Positions 39,551-48,802 of a DNA stretch of 64,000 bases are shown here, piece after piece (the first letter of the stretch is position 1; each line of letters opens with the position of its first letter). Source of the stretch: Gari tellinella (taxonomy: Eukaryota > Mollusca > Bivalvia > Cardiida > Psammobiidae); assembly GCA_922989275.2 (NCBI GenBank), contig OV277869.1, forward strand, positions 45,492,189 to 45,556,188. Reading direction: 5' to 3'. The translations under genes were made by a program, and so were the position numbers. The notes under the pieces were generated by a model. That model did no database searches and was not told the origin of the DNA. It worked only from the letters and a program-made list of their open reading frames with translations.

Positions 39551-39765
39551 TTAGCCCTTTCCCCAATAACCTATTTCCTAGTTTTGAAGAAAGTATAGCA
39601 GAAGTTTCCTTCAGGACTTTCAGCCTGCTTTAAGCTTCTATCCTGAAAGAGAATCCTAAAATGCCATCCATGATATATTTCCAGAACTTCTTAGCTAATT
39701 AAGGACTTCTTTTCTTTTTGTAAGAATGATCAGAGGCAATAAAAGGCATATTTATTAGGTTATTA
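39551..39765 (+). mobile_element. TTAA-1 MITE, heavily decayed
   Basis: CCCTTTCCCCAATAACCTAT at the left. A collapsed hairpin (GAAGTTTCCTTCAGGACTTTC) and GGCATATTTATTAGGTTATT at the right. Confidence 0.6.
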
Positions 39766-39923
39766 CATCTGACCTTGTACTTATATATACGACTTTTGTT
39801 TTTCTTTCAGAAGTTCCAAAATAAATGGAATTCTTTTTGATACTTATAATTGATTTTAAATTGTAATTCTTACTGAAGAAATTTTTTAACAATCTTGAAG
39901 CCTGATCAGATGTTACTCAGATC

Positions 39924-40412
39924 TTAACCCTTTACTCCACTGACACACCTTTCGGTACATTAAATTTATTCCTCCACTGAAGAAAATAAATAGTTCCACT
40001 TAATAAAATCATGAATATGTATCATAAGAAATATTTTTTATGTACTATAGCTGAAGGTATATTAAAGCAACCTAAATGTAAAGCATTCTGCTTTACTTTC
40101 CACCTGCTCTAACCCAATACCCCATAAATAAGCATTTTTACGCTTTTGATTTATTCCTCCCAGTAGAAAAAAATTCCTTTTTATACAGTGATTAATATAT
40201 GTTTCACTAAGAAATATTTTCATTTTCCTAGCAGATTATAGCTAAAAGTAGGCTGAAAGTAAAGCAGAATGTGCCTTAAATCACATTCTGCTTTACTTTC
40301 AACCTGCTTTAAGTGGTAACCTATCTTCAAAACTAGAAACAGGCTATGGGGTAAAGGGTTAATTAATCACCTGTCTTCAAAACTAGAAACAGGCTATGGG
40401 GTAAAGGGTTAA
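39924..40412 (-). mobile_element. TTAA-1 MITE hosting a TTAA-1 copy
   Basis: TTAA-CC CTTTACTCCACTGACA to ACCTGCTCTAA, split, then TTAATCACCTGTCTTCAAAA to GGGGTAAAGGG-TTAA (40409-40412). Left hairpin arm lost. Confidence 0.75.
40109..40362 (-). mobile_element. TTAA-1 MITE nested in TTAA-1
   Basis: CTAA-CCCAATACCCCATAAAT to TATGGGGTAAAGGG-TTAA. Apex TGTGCCTTAAATCACA. The last ~50 bp are duplicated in the host tail, so the two right ends are nearly identical. Confidence 0.85.
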
Positions 40413-41032
40413 GGATCAAAACTGTTTGCCAATATCTCCTATCAAGTAGGGCTTTAGCGGAAGAAGGGTGACAACAGTAGAGAACAAAATCTCGTTACAG
40501 GTACTTCAATCATAAGTTTTATCAACATCTCCTGTCACTGCTGTTGCCTGATGGGAAGCCTTTTCACATTTCCACTTCCTGCTTTCTATTTATATTGGTT
40601 ACCTGCATGAATGATTATGATGGGGGAACCGATCAATGATTGGTTAACCTTTGAAATGTCAAAAGATGTTTGCAAACAGGTTGGATCCAGATCAGGACCC
40701 CACAAAATATGGGGTCTAATTAGGATTTAAAAAATAAAATAATTATTCATAGTTTTATATAACAAAAACAGTTGTTTCAGAATTTCAGCAGACAACAATT
40801 TTAGCAGACAACATTGTACACAGCATGTGATATGGTTATTAATGTTATAATAATTTCAAACAGTTTGGATTTTACATTATCACATGCAAAGTAATGTCTG
40901 TTTGGTTTATGATCTGGATCCATATTGTACAGGTTAATCTGCAAAAATAGAGGGAAGAAATAGTTGACTACGTATACAGCACAAAACAGACACCGATCCA
41001 GTAGACATCATCCATTCAGCATTTAACCCTTA
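40413..41032. other. No gene; two TTAA-4-type hairpin remnants
   Basis: 40670-40731 (AACAGGTTGGATCCAGATCA) and 40860-40930 (AAACAGTTTGGATTTTACAT, then TGATCTGGATCCATATTG). Neither has both arms intact. Confidence 0.5.
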
Positions 41033-41235
41033 GCCTGCCACTCACGACTATAGCTCCATATGCAAACAGCTTGGATCCGGATGAGACGCCGAGTAACTCG
41101 GCGTCTCATCCGGATCCAAGCTGTTTGACACTCGGACAACATTTTCAGCAATTTTGAGCAACTTTGAAGCACTTTGAAACTTGAAGCAGACGAGAAATAT
41201 AGCAGACAACAATTTATTTGGCGGGCTAAGGGTTA
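41033..41235 (+). mobile_element. TTAA-2 MITE, intact
   Basis: TTAA-CCCTTAGCCTGCCACTC to GGCGGGCTAAGGG-TTAA. Perfect palindrome CAGCTTGGATCCGGATGAGA with apex CCGAGTAACTCGG. Confidence 0.92.
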
Positions 41236-41329
41236 AAAGGTTAATGAAATTTATTCATTGAACCACATAACAAATGCTGGAGAAGTGGACAATGACACTG
41301 TCCTCTATTGCTTGACTTCTGCTGGCTGC

Positions 41330-41563
41330 TTAAACCCATTACCCCATAAATATGCCTTTTTACGCCATTAATTGATTCTTCCACTGAAGAAAATTCAAAT
41401 TTATACAGTCATAAATATGTACAACAAATAATATAAATTTAAAGGAGGTTGAAAGTAAATTAAAGAAGCATGCGCCTTAAGACACATTCTGCTTTACTGT
41501 CAAACTGCTTTAAGTGGTCACCTATTTTTTACACTAGAAACTTGCTATTGGGTAATGGGTTAA
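41330..41563 (-). mobile_element. TTAA-1 MITE
   Basis: TTAA-ACCCATTACCCCATAAAT to TTGGGTAATGGG-TTAA. Hairpin imperfect (GCGCCTTAAGACAC). Right neighbour 41564-41620 is another broken core. Confidence 0.85.
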
Positions 41564-41890
41564 AGAAAACTGAAAGTAAAGCAGACAGTTCCTTTAGCTT
41601 GCTTTAAACATCCACCCCTATCAGGATGAAGAACAATCATTTTCCAGTGTCTTTACCGGAAAAGCATGAAAGTACATTTCATATGAGGAGTAGGTGCGGT
41701 ACGGTAAAGGTGTTTCTATGGGGAGAAATCCAGATCAAATGTGTCTGTTTCTTTCTGTACCTGATGGTAACTATGAATAACTGTCATCTGCTGAAATATT
41801 GCACCTTTAAGATATAAAATTTACATACAATTTCAGTATACAGAATATGAGCAGTTAACATTTTTCTTTAGGGATCAGATTTGTTTTTGT

Positions 41891-42104
41891 CACCTCTAAG
41901 CATGCTATCATTGAAACCATGATTACTTTTGTGCAAACAGTTTGGATCCTGATGAGACACCGGGATACATTGCATCTCACCAGGATCCAAACTGTTTGAC
42001 ACTTAGACCCCGTTTTGAAAAGATATTTGGAATTCTATTTTTAGAAAGTAGCAGACGACAATTGCTGCAGACGAAAAAAAATTACCCAGCATGCAAAGAG
42101 TTAA
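41891..42104 (+). mobile_element. TTAA-4 MITE
   Basis: Left TTAA decayed (CTAAGCATGCTATCATTGAA). Hairpin CAAACAGTTTGGATCCTGAT, apex ACCGGGATACATTGC. Right CCCAGCATGCAAAGAG-TTAA. Confidence 0.82.
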
Positions 42105-42274
42105 GTGCAGTGGTTACACTTGAACATGTTCTCTTTTGTCACTGGGTAAATTGGTTTGTTGAAAATTCATAATATATTTCCGGATTTGCCTCGTAAATGG
42201 AATTGCGAAAACCTGTCATCTTTATTGATAAGAATTGACACATTCTCAGATTTGATTGAAAACACCATCACAGG

Positions 42275-42451
42275 ATGATTGAAGGCCGGGAGGACGGCCA
42301 CAATATTGGCAACAGATATTTGTACCACGTCTTTGATACCGAGAACAGTAGCAATTTCCTCGAATGGAGCAATTTAGGAATTATTTTCGTACTTTCCCAT
42401 AGAAGTGTCTGTAAAGGACGATTCAGTCTTCTTCCTTTTGGTGCCTCTTAA
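42275..42451 (+). CDS. 58-residue open frame or exon in unique DNA, unidentified
   Basis: ATG at 42275 follows an acceptor-like CACCATCACAG. The frame runs to TAA at 42449-42451 and has varied, protein-like composition (GHNIGNRYLYHVFDTENSS, NFLEWSNLGIIF). A donor-like CT|GTAAAG lies at about 42412. Two minus-strand frames across 42207-42410 are also open and look plausible (one contains VVQISVANIVAVLPAFNHP), so the strand is ambiguous. The block is free of repeats, with lower stop density than its surroundings. No family recognised. Confidence 0.4.
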   Translation: MIEGREDGHNIGNRYLYHVFDTENSSNFLEWSNLGIIFVLSHRSVCKGRFSLLPFGAS

Positions 42452-42532
42452 CCAGACTCTAGTGTTAAAGACAGGTAGCCACTTAATCAATTACTCCATA
42501 GCTGCTTTATAGTTTTCAAGAGAGATGACACC

Positions 42533-42784
42533 TTAACCTATAACCCCATAAATACGCCTTTTTACGCCTTAAATTAATTACTCTACTGAAGAAAATAGTT
42601 CCAATTTATACTGTCACAAATAGAGATCATAAGATATATTTTCTATATTCTAGCAGATAATAGCTTAAAGCAGGCTGAAAGTAAAGCAGAATGTGCCTTA
42701 AGGCACATTCTGCTTTACTTTCAACCTGCTTTAAGTGGTCACCTGTCTTCAAAACTAGAAATAGGCTATGGGGTAATGGGTTAA
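42533..42784 (-). mobile_element. TTAA-1, innermost layer of nest
   Basis: TTAA-CCTATAACCCCATAAAT to TATGGGGTAATGGG-TTAA. Perfect apex TGTGCCTTAAGGCACA. Inserted at the TTAA of the host's CACC-TTAA-AGCAGG. Confidence 0.9.
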
Positions 42785-42834
42785 AGCAGGATGAAAGTAA
42801 AGCAGAATGTGCATTAATGCACATTCTTCTTTAC

Positions 42835-42985
42835 TTTCAGCCTTCTTCAAGCTACTATATATATATATCTACATTTCAGCCTTCTTCAAGCTACTATATA
42901 TATATCTACATTTCAGCCTTCTTCAAGCTACTATATATATATCTACATTTCAGCCTTCTTCAAGCTACTATATATATATATCTAC
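42835..42985 (+). repeat. 37-bp tandem repeat x4 inside a MITE
   Basis: Unit TTTCAGCCTTCTTCAAGCTA followed by CTATATATATATCTACA, four near-identical copies. It amplifies the right hairpin arm of TTAA-1. This produces the 110- and 62-codon frames here, which are not genes. Confidence 0.92.
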
Positions 42986-43230
42986 ATGGATCTAGAATAT
43001 ATTTTTATGCTAGAAATTCATGACTGTATAAAGTGGAATTATTTTTTCATTGGAGGAATAAATTGAGGCATAAAAAGGTGCATTTATAGGGTAATGGGTT
43101 AAAGCAGGTTGAGAGTAATTCAGAATGTGTCTTGAGGCACATTCTGCTTTTCTTTCATCCAGCTTTAAGCTACCATTTGTTAGAATATAACAAATATTTC
43201 TTATGGTGCATATTCAATACAATATATTAA

Positions 43231-43482
43231 TTAACCCTTTACTCCATAGCCTGTTTATAGTTTTGAAAATAGGCGACTACTTAAAGCAGGTTGAAAGTAA
43301 AGCAGAATGCGCCCTAAGGCGCATTCTGCTACACTTTCAGCCTACTTTAAGATACCACCTGCTAGAATAAAGAAAATATTCCTTATGATACATGTTCATG
43401 ACTGTATAAATTGGAACTATTTTCTTCAGTGGATGAATAAATTAAATGCGCTAAAAGGTGCTTCTATGGAGGAAAGGGTTAA
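43231..43482 (+). mobile_element. TTAA-1 MITE
   Basis: TTAA-CCCTTTACTCCATAGCC to TATGGAGGAAAGGG-TTAA. Apex GCGCCCTAAGGCGC. Confidence 0.88.
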
Positions 43483-43650
43483 GGCACATTCTGCTTCACC
43501 TTCATCCTGCTTTAAGCTACCATCTGCTAAGATACAGAAGTATTTCTTATGGTATATATTCTTAAATGTATAAATTGTAAATATTGTTTCTTTTAGTGGA
43601 GGAATTAAAGGCGTAAAAGGGCGTATTTATGGAGTAATGGGTTTTAGACT
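43479..43650 (+). mobile_element. TTAA-1 right half, from the hairpin apex
   Basis: Begins TTAAGGCACATTCTGC (right side of an apex) and continues to GGCGTATTTATGGAGTAATGGG. The adjacent element sits exactly at the apex TTAA. Confidence 0.7.
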
Positions 43651-44029
43651 GTTTACAGTGCTAGGATACATAAGTATTTGTTATGGTATATATTCTTAAC
43701 TCTTTACCTGATAGCATTGTTTCTAGTATTGAAGATATGTGACTACTTAAAGCAGGTTGAAAGTAAAGCAGAATGCGCCCTAAGGCGCATTCTGCTTTAC
43801 TTTCAGCCTGCTTTAAGCTATTAACTGCTAGAATAAGGAAAGTATTAAATATGACACATATTCATTACGGTATAATTTGGAACTATTTTCTTCAGCGGAT
43901 GAATAAAATGAATGTGCTAAAAGTCGCTTCTATAAGGGAAAGGGTTAAATGTATAAATTGGAAATGTTTTCTTTTAGTGGAGGAATAAATTAAAGGCGTA
44001 CAAAGAAGTATTATAGAGTAATGGGTTAA
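43651..44029 (+). mobile_element. TTAA-1 partial copy hosting 43696-43948
   Basis: TATTTGTTATGGTATATATTC, split at TTAA, then ATGTATAAATTGGAAATG to AGAGTAATGGG-TTAA. The outer flank repeats that at 43530-43560. Confidence 0.7.
43696..43948 (+). mobile_element. TTAA-1 MITE nested in TTAA-1
   Basis: TTAA-CTCTTTACCTGATAGC to TATAAGGGAAAGGG-TTAA. Apex GCGCCCTAAGGCGC. Nearly the same right half as 31913-32163. Confidence 0.88.
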
Positions 44030-44291
44030 AGACTGTTTACTGTGCTTTGATGGCATTACGTGGTATTTGGTCTGTCTATGTCATTCCCATGTGGTAAGGT
44101 AGACATTATCAGACAGTTTGGTGATAATCAAGTCAGATTAAGTGACACTCCAAGTCAATTATTTCCCTTATTATAGTACATTCTATGATAGAATTACCAC
44201 TGATCAAATATGATGAGGTTTACAGCCATGCAAGTGATATAATATGAATGTACCTCTTACAGAGCACAAGGGTCAAACTTGCACCAGGAAC

Positions 44292-44499
44292 CAGTTTTGA
44301 TCTAGATCAGAAACGGAGTAATGCAGCATCTGATCCGAATCCAATCTGTTTGTTATTTTTATGGACATATATGAATTAGTTAGCCTTTAAATCTTACAAT
44401 ATAATATTATAATCATGGCTGTATAAAGTGGAACTTTTTTCTTCTGAGGAGGAATAAGTTAAAGGCATCAAAAAGCGTATTTATTGGCGAATGGGTTAA
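44292..44499. repeat. Hairpin remnant and TTAA-1 right end
   Basis: 44292-44352: CAGTTTTGATCTAGATCAGA with GCATCTGATCCGAATCC. 44400-44499: GGCTGTATAAAGTGGAAC to GGCGAATGGG-TTAA. Confidence 0.6.
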
Positions 44500-45099
44500 G
44501 GTGTCTTATAATTCTGCTATCGAGATATACAGCTATATTTAAGTGGCAGCTTAAAGAAATTCCTGCTAAACTTTCATCTCTCTTTAAAAAAAATTCCTGC
44601 CTCAAACATCTAGAAACAATTTTAAGCCATCATTTATAGTGGTTGTTTTGTTATAGTACAGTTTTATCGAATAAGATTATGCCGTTGATGAAACGATAGT
44701 AATTTAAAACCACAGTGTGACATTTCGACAACAGGCTTCCCAACGAATAACTACTGCCTATCAATGCATGAAAACAATACCGATATTGATATGTTGAGTG
44801 AAATATTTAATAACTGCTGTCGCACCTACCACAAAAATGGGTCACCTCATTGTTGCTGCTAGCAATGAACTTATTGATCAGCCCCTAGTTGGCCCTTAGT
44901 ATTTTTTCATTGGCCCCCATGATGCTGATTACATCCCTATTTTATCCCCATTTTTTGCTAGTGACTCAGAGCCCTTGTGGCCCTGCTAACCCTTTTTCTT
45001 ACCCTTTTATAATTGTTCTCTGCTTTCAAATGTTGTCAGGTTAGTTTCTGAAATAGGATTTTTTTCTCTCAAAACTTTTAGAAAAAGGAACCACAAGTA
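44500..45099. other. No gene seen
   Basis: Unassigned AT-rich sequence of 600 bp without hairpins or a convincing frame. Confidence 0.4.
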
Positions 45100-45165
45100 T
45101 CAAACAGTTTGGATACAGATCAGGCCCCAAATTGTGGGGCCTGATCTGTAGCCAAACTGTTTGAA
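45100..45165. repeat. Hairpin core, GGCCCC apex type
   Basis: TCAAACAGTTTGGATACAGA mirrored, apex GGCCCCAAATTGTGGGGCC. Same type as 33287 and 52965. Confidence 0.75.
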
Positions 45166-45518
45166 AATGGTGTCAATACTAGTTTTGTTCTTAAAGAACT
45201 AATGGCATGTTTTGATTTGGTTGCCTATTGGAATATCACACTCCGGGATAGGGAGTAGCAGTAAGGGGAAAATAACTGTAAAAATTTCACTCTGTCAGGC
45301 AATTTAGAGGAAAACATTTTCTGGAATTTAATAAAGAAGTAAAAACAATTATCAGGGCTTGCAATTGGCAGGACAAAGACCTTTTATGAACTTTCCAGGA
45401 AAATTGCCAGGACTGAGTTACTGACTTCTGACGTGTTGATATAGTGTCCTTTAGATTGATAAGGATTAGCAGACCCACACATACCGGTAATGCCACAGGT
45501 TTTAGGCTTAAGGTTGGG
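45166..45518. other. No gene seen
   Basis: Unassigned. The 69-codon minus frame has no support. Confidence 0.35.
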
Positions 45519-45714
45519 AACCCCTATTGAGATCAGACCAAAATCGGTATGCTATGTACAGCAATCAGCCAGTCTGGTCTATGATCAACTGCCTGCCTGT
45601 TCCTAACCATGCTTCAGCATGGTTCCGAATAGGCCAACAGTCGACGAGAATGGCCGGTCAACTCTCCGTAAGTTCTGATATTGACCGACATAAGTCCAAT
45701 CTCATTAGGGGTCC
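45519..45714. repeat. ~196-bp element with ACCCCTATTGAGAT inverted ends
   Basis: AACCCCTATTGAGATCAGAC at the left, GTCCAATCTCATTAGGGGTCCG at the right. Inner hairpin AACCATGCTTCAGCATGGTT. GC content is higher than the surroundings. The 65-codon plus frame spans it exactly, so it is probably not a gene. Single copy here. Confidence 0.5.
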
Positions 45715-45731
45715 GGATTTATGACTTAATG

Positions 45732-46039
45732 AAAAAAAAAATATTTTCTTCAGTTGAGAAATTATTTAACTCTTTCCTCCCTGAAACTTTAAATGGACAA
45801 TTCCAGTTTCCATTTTAGTCTAGTCCATTTCTGACTTTTAAGGGTTGTTTTGGTCAATGTTTGGCATTGTGACAAACAGTGAAGACCCTGATCAGAGGGC
45901 TCCTCTCGGAGCCCTCTGATCTGGGTCTTCACTGTTTGCATAGGACATGTCTACTTTTCACATGTACAGTGTTTAAAAAGGACGCCTATATGCGGGACTA
46001 GGGTTCAAAGAGTTAAAGCATAAAAAGGAATGGGTTAAT
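45732..46039 (+). mobile_element. TTAA-1 fragment hosting TTAA-3
   Basis: ATATTTTCTTCAGTTGAGAA ... ATT-TTAA before, TTAA-AGCATAAAAAGGAATGGG-TTAA after. The insertion used the TTAA before AGGC in the family tail. Confidence 0.7.
45766..46016 (-). mobile_element. TTAA-3 MITE, intact
   Basis: TTAA-CTCTTTCCTCCCTGAAAC to GGACTAGGGTTCAAAGAG-TTAA. Palindrome CAAACAGTGAAGACCCTGAT, apex GGCTCCTCTCGGAGCC. Confidence 0.9.
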
Positions 46040-46208
46040 CAGGAAAAACTCACAAAACTCTTTAAATATCCCCTATATTATAATAGATGTCTATCTGTTG
46101 GATGAGTCATAATGGGAGGTTTAAGAGGTCTGAGGTGGAAAAAACATGTTAAGGAGTCTGAATTAGAACAGATGAAATACAGATGACCTTGAATGTATTG
46201 TTATACCA

Positions 46209-46422
46209 TTAACCCTTAGCCTGCCACTCACGACTATAGCTCCATATGCAAACAGCTTGGATCCGGATGAGACGCCGAATAACTCGGCGTCTCATCCAGA
46301 TCCAAGCTGTTTGACACTCGGACAACATTTTCAGCAAATTTGAGCAACTTTGAAGCACTTTGAAACTTGAAGCAGACGAGAAATATAGCAGACGACAATT
46401 TATTTGGCGGGCTAAGGGTTAA
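46209..46422 (+). mobile_element. TTAA-2 MITE, intact
   Basis: TTAA-CCCTTAGCCTGCCACTC to GGCGGGCTAAGGG-TTAA. Apex CCGAATAACTCGG. Near-identical to the 41033 copy. Confidence 0.92.
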
Positions 46423-46674
46423 CCCCCTTTCTAACTCACTTCTAATGGACGATTAGACTTTCAGAATAAGTCTAGTCTATTTTTGACTATTTAGGGTTGA
46501 TTTTAACAATATTTTCAAAATGATAAACAGTGAAGACCCTGATCAGAGGGTTCCTTAAGGAGCCCTCTGATCAGGGTCTTCACTGTTTGCATGGGACAAG
46601 TGTAATCTTTACAGGTACAACATTTAAATTGTTAATGGAGAGTATCGACTCATCGCTAGGGTTGAATGTGTTAA
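46419..46674 (-). mobile_element. TTAA-3 MITE sharing a TTAA with TTAA-2
   Basis: TTAA-CCCCCTTTCTAACTC to GCTAGGGTTGAATGTG-TTAA. Palindrome AAACAGTGAAGACCCTGATC, apex GGTTCCTTAAGGAGCC. Confidence 0.85.
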
Positions 46675-46769
46675 CAGGAAATAATTTTTGTTTCTGAAAA
46701 CGTCATCAGATGAACAGCTTGACATTCTTGTATTGTTTTCCTTAATTATTTTTTTCGAACATGATCTGA

Positions 46770-46884
46770 TGGACAAACAGTTAAGCTCCTAAAATTGACC
46801 CCACATTTTGTGGGGTCAGATCTAAATCTAAACTGCTTATAAATTTTAAGGTATTCAATACTCAGGGCTTCAGTGTTGAAAGGT
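46770..46884. repeat. Hairpin core, GACCCCAC apex type
   Basis: AAACAGTTAAGCTCCTAAAA then TTGACCCCACATTTTGTGGGGTCAG, ending CAGTGTTGAAAGGTTTAA. Arms decayed. Confidence 0.6.
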
Positions 46885-47108
46885 TTAATCTCCAATCTTT
46901 GCATGCTAGCGATGAAACTGTGATTACCTTTACCAACGGTTTTGATCCAGATGAGACGTTCCATTATGTGGTTTCCATCAGGATCTAAACTGTTTAAGAC
47001 TCTGAAACGTTTTTGAAAAGAAATATTAAAAAGATCTATATTTAGAACAGTAGCAGACAACACTTGTTGCAGACGACACTGTAACTCATCTTGAAAATTA
47101 GGAGTTAA
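46885..47108 (+). mobile_element. TTAA-4 MITE, diverged
   Basis: TAATCTCCAATCTTTGCATGCTAG. Hairpin TTTTGATCCAGATGAGACGT. Ends TTAGGAG-TTAA (47105-47108). Confidence 0.75.
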
Positions 47109-47262
47109 CTCTTTGAATACTGGTGGCAGATATATCTGCCACAGTGTACCTTTGCGGCATCTCATCTGGATCCAAACTGTTTGACACTCTGACCCTGTTT
47201 TTTTAATAGAAAATTAGAAAATTCAATATTTACAACATCAGCGGATGACAATTGTTTTACAT
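47105..47262 (+). mobile_element. TTAA-4 MITE with left hairpin arm deleted
   Basis: Shares TTAA with the previous copy. TTAA-CTCTTTGAATACTGG, a 20-bp perfect palindrome at 47123-47142 (GTGGCAGATATATCTGCCAC), then only the right arm GGCATCTCATCTGGATCC. Confidence 0.7.
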
Positions 47263-47269
47263 GTTGATG

Positions 47270-47465
47270 CAGGGCTCCATGGAGATATGAGGGAGTAAAC
47301 TGAACAAATCCAACATTTTCTCACACATTTCAGCACTAAATCCTATGGTGTCATACTCATTAGAATCGTCTCGAAGAGACGATTCTAATGAGTAGTGACA
47401 CCATAGGGTTTAATGCAGAAATAAAGATTTTTGTTCTTGAAATACTCCGCTTATCTGGAGCCCTG
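47270..47465. mobile_element. SIX-1 MITE with exact 6-bp duplication
   Basis: CAGGGCTCCATGGAGATATG to CCGCTTATCTGGAGCCCTG. Perfect hairpin apex CGTCTCGAAGAGACG. TTGATG at 47264-47269 and 47466-47471. Confidence 0.92.
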
Positions 47466-47471
47466 TTGATG

Positions 47472-47795
47472 TCCCATTTGTTACTTGGATATTAATAACA
47501 TTCATGTTATACAGTATGTAACAGATATGTGTTATTTTACTTCAGTTTGCTGAGCTGTTGGAAATTATTTGTTATTGGTTTTCTGTCATTGACAGATTCG
47601 GTTTTGGCACACTTCGTCTTGCAGGTAATCTTCTATGTGTATGATACGATCTTTTGTTTCCTTTGGTATGGAATTCTGAGATTCTCTGTCAGACTTCCAG
47701 CTCCGTAAAAAGTGTAAAAAGTGAAACGTTCTTCTATCTCTAATCGTAAAAGTGACAAGCATTTCCCTGCATTTCTGACCCAGTGTAGAGATGGT
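47472..47795. other. No gene seen
   Basis: Unique. The 62-codon plus frame at 47721 runs into a MITE. Confidence 0.35.
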
Positions 47796-47960
47796 TTAAC
47801 TCTTTGCAATTGCTTGAATGATTACCTTTTGCAAAACAGAATCATAATGAGATGCCTTGGTGTCTCATCAAGAATCAATCTGTTTGACGCTGACCATAAT
47901 TTGAATTGAAAAATTTAAGAAATCTTGACTTTATTAAGAATAGTAGTAGATTACAGTTGC
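47796..47960 (+). mobile_element. TTAA-4 MITE, right end overwritten
   Basis: TTAA-CTCTTTGCAATTGC. Weak hairpin AATCATAATGAGATGCCTTG. Tail AGTAGTAGATTACAGTTGC, then fusion to TTAA-1 near 47970. Confidence 0.65.
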
Positions 47961-47969
47961 TGCAGAGGA

Positions 47970-48160
47970 CAGAATTATATAGTTCCTGGTTTAAACAGTC
48001 ATGAATATTGATCTGTAAATATTTTCTACGAGATGGCAGCTTCAAGCAGGCTGAAAGTAAAGTAGAATATGCCTTAATGTGTATTCTGCTTTACTTTCAA
48101 CCTGCTTTAAGTTGTAACCTGTTTTCAAAGCTAGAAACAGGCTATGGAGTAATGGGTTAA
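47970..48160 (-). mobile_element. TTAA-1 MITE, left end missing
   Basis: TAGTTCCTGGTTTAAACAGT in, then hairpin (AAGCAGGCTGAAAGTAAAGT, apex TGCCTTAATGTGTA) to TATGGAGTAATGGG-TTAA. Confidence 0.75.
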
Positions 48161-48393
48161 CCCTTTCCCCAATAGAAGCGCCTTTTAGCGGAAATGATTT
48201 ATTCATCCGCTGAAGAAAATATTTCCAATTTAATCAGTAATGAATATGTATTATAGGGAATATTTTCTATATTATAGCACATGATACCTTAAGCAGGCTG
48301 AAAGTAAAGCAGAATGCGCCCTTAGGCGCATTCTGCTTTACTTTCAATCTGCTTTAAGTAGTCACCTATCTTAAGTACTAGAAATAGGGTTAA
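48157..48393 (-). mobile_element. TTAA-1 MITE
   Basis: Shares its left TTAA with the previous copy. TTAA-CCCTTTCCCCAATAGAAGC to a shortened right end AAATAGGG-TTAA. Apex GCGCCCTTAGGCGC. Confidence 0.85.
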
Positions 48394-48394
48394 A

Positions 48395-48465
48395 CAGATT
48401 GAAGGTAAAGCAGACATCTCCCGAAGGTGATTTCTGTTTAATTCTGAACCAGCTTTAAACAGCTG
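48395..48465. repeat. Decayed hairpin core
   Basis: CAGATTGAAGGTAAAGCAGA with GATTTCTGTTTAATTCTGAACC, apex ATCTCCCGAAGGTGAT. Confidence 0.55.
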
Positions 48466-48802
48466 TCTGTCTTGAATATTGAATATTATGTTTATATAAT
48501 TATAGGCTGTGAAGAAAAGGTTTAATTACTCTGAATAATCTCCTTTAAAATTGCCGATCTGTTTACTTTATCAAATTAAACTATTCTTGTCTTTCTTAGA
48601 AATTCTAAATGAAGAAACATCATGATAGAACATTAGAAGTGTCAACCAGTGTGTTTATTTGTGAATCCTATCAGAAACAGAAAAGTTAATTCTTATTATA
48701 TGCTGTTTCCCAAATATCTTGGGAAAACATGGGATTGATTAAAGCAGCTTGAATTAAAACAGCAATCTCGTTAAAAGAGAATTTGCTTTTATTTAGCCTG
48801 CC
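48466..48802. other. No gene; decayed hairpin at 48735-48800
   Basis: AAAGCAGCTTGAATTAAAAC paired poorly with TTTATTTAGCCTGCCTT. Confidence 0.4.

Larger units (their letters stand above)
42483..43102 (+). mobile_element. TTAA-1, middle layer of nest
   Basis: TTAA-TCAATTACTCCATAGC ... GAGATGACACC, split at TTAA, resumes AGCAGGATGAAAGTAAAGC (apex GTGCATTAATGCAC) and ends TATAGGGTAATGGG-TTAA. Contains the 37-bp tandem amplification at 42835-42985. Confidence 0.82.
42447..43230 (+). mobile_element. TTAA-1, outermost layer of a three-level nest
   Basis: Left scrap TTAA-CCAGACTCTAGTG then AGACAGGTAGCCAC (42482). Resumes at 43099 with TTAA-AGCAGGTTGAGAG, a hairpin with apex GTGTCTTGAGGCAC, and TTGTTAGAATATAACAAATA. 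The gap holds two further TTAA-1 elements. Confidence 0.75.

Noticed and set aside
42691..43023. 110-codon plus frame
   Set aside because: Made of MITE hairpin arms and the 37-bp tandem repeat.
46746..47165. 139-codon minus frame, the longest in the window
   Set aside because: Crosses two TTAA-4 MITEs and a hairpin remnant; no unique coding stretch.
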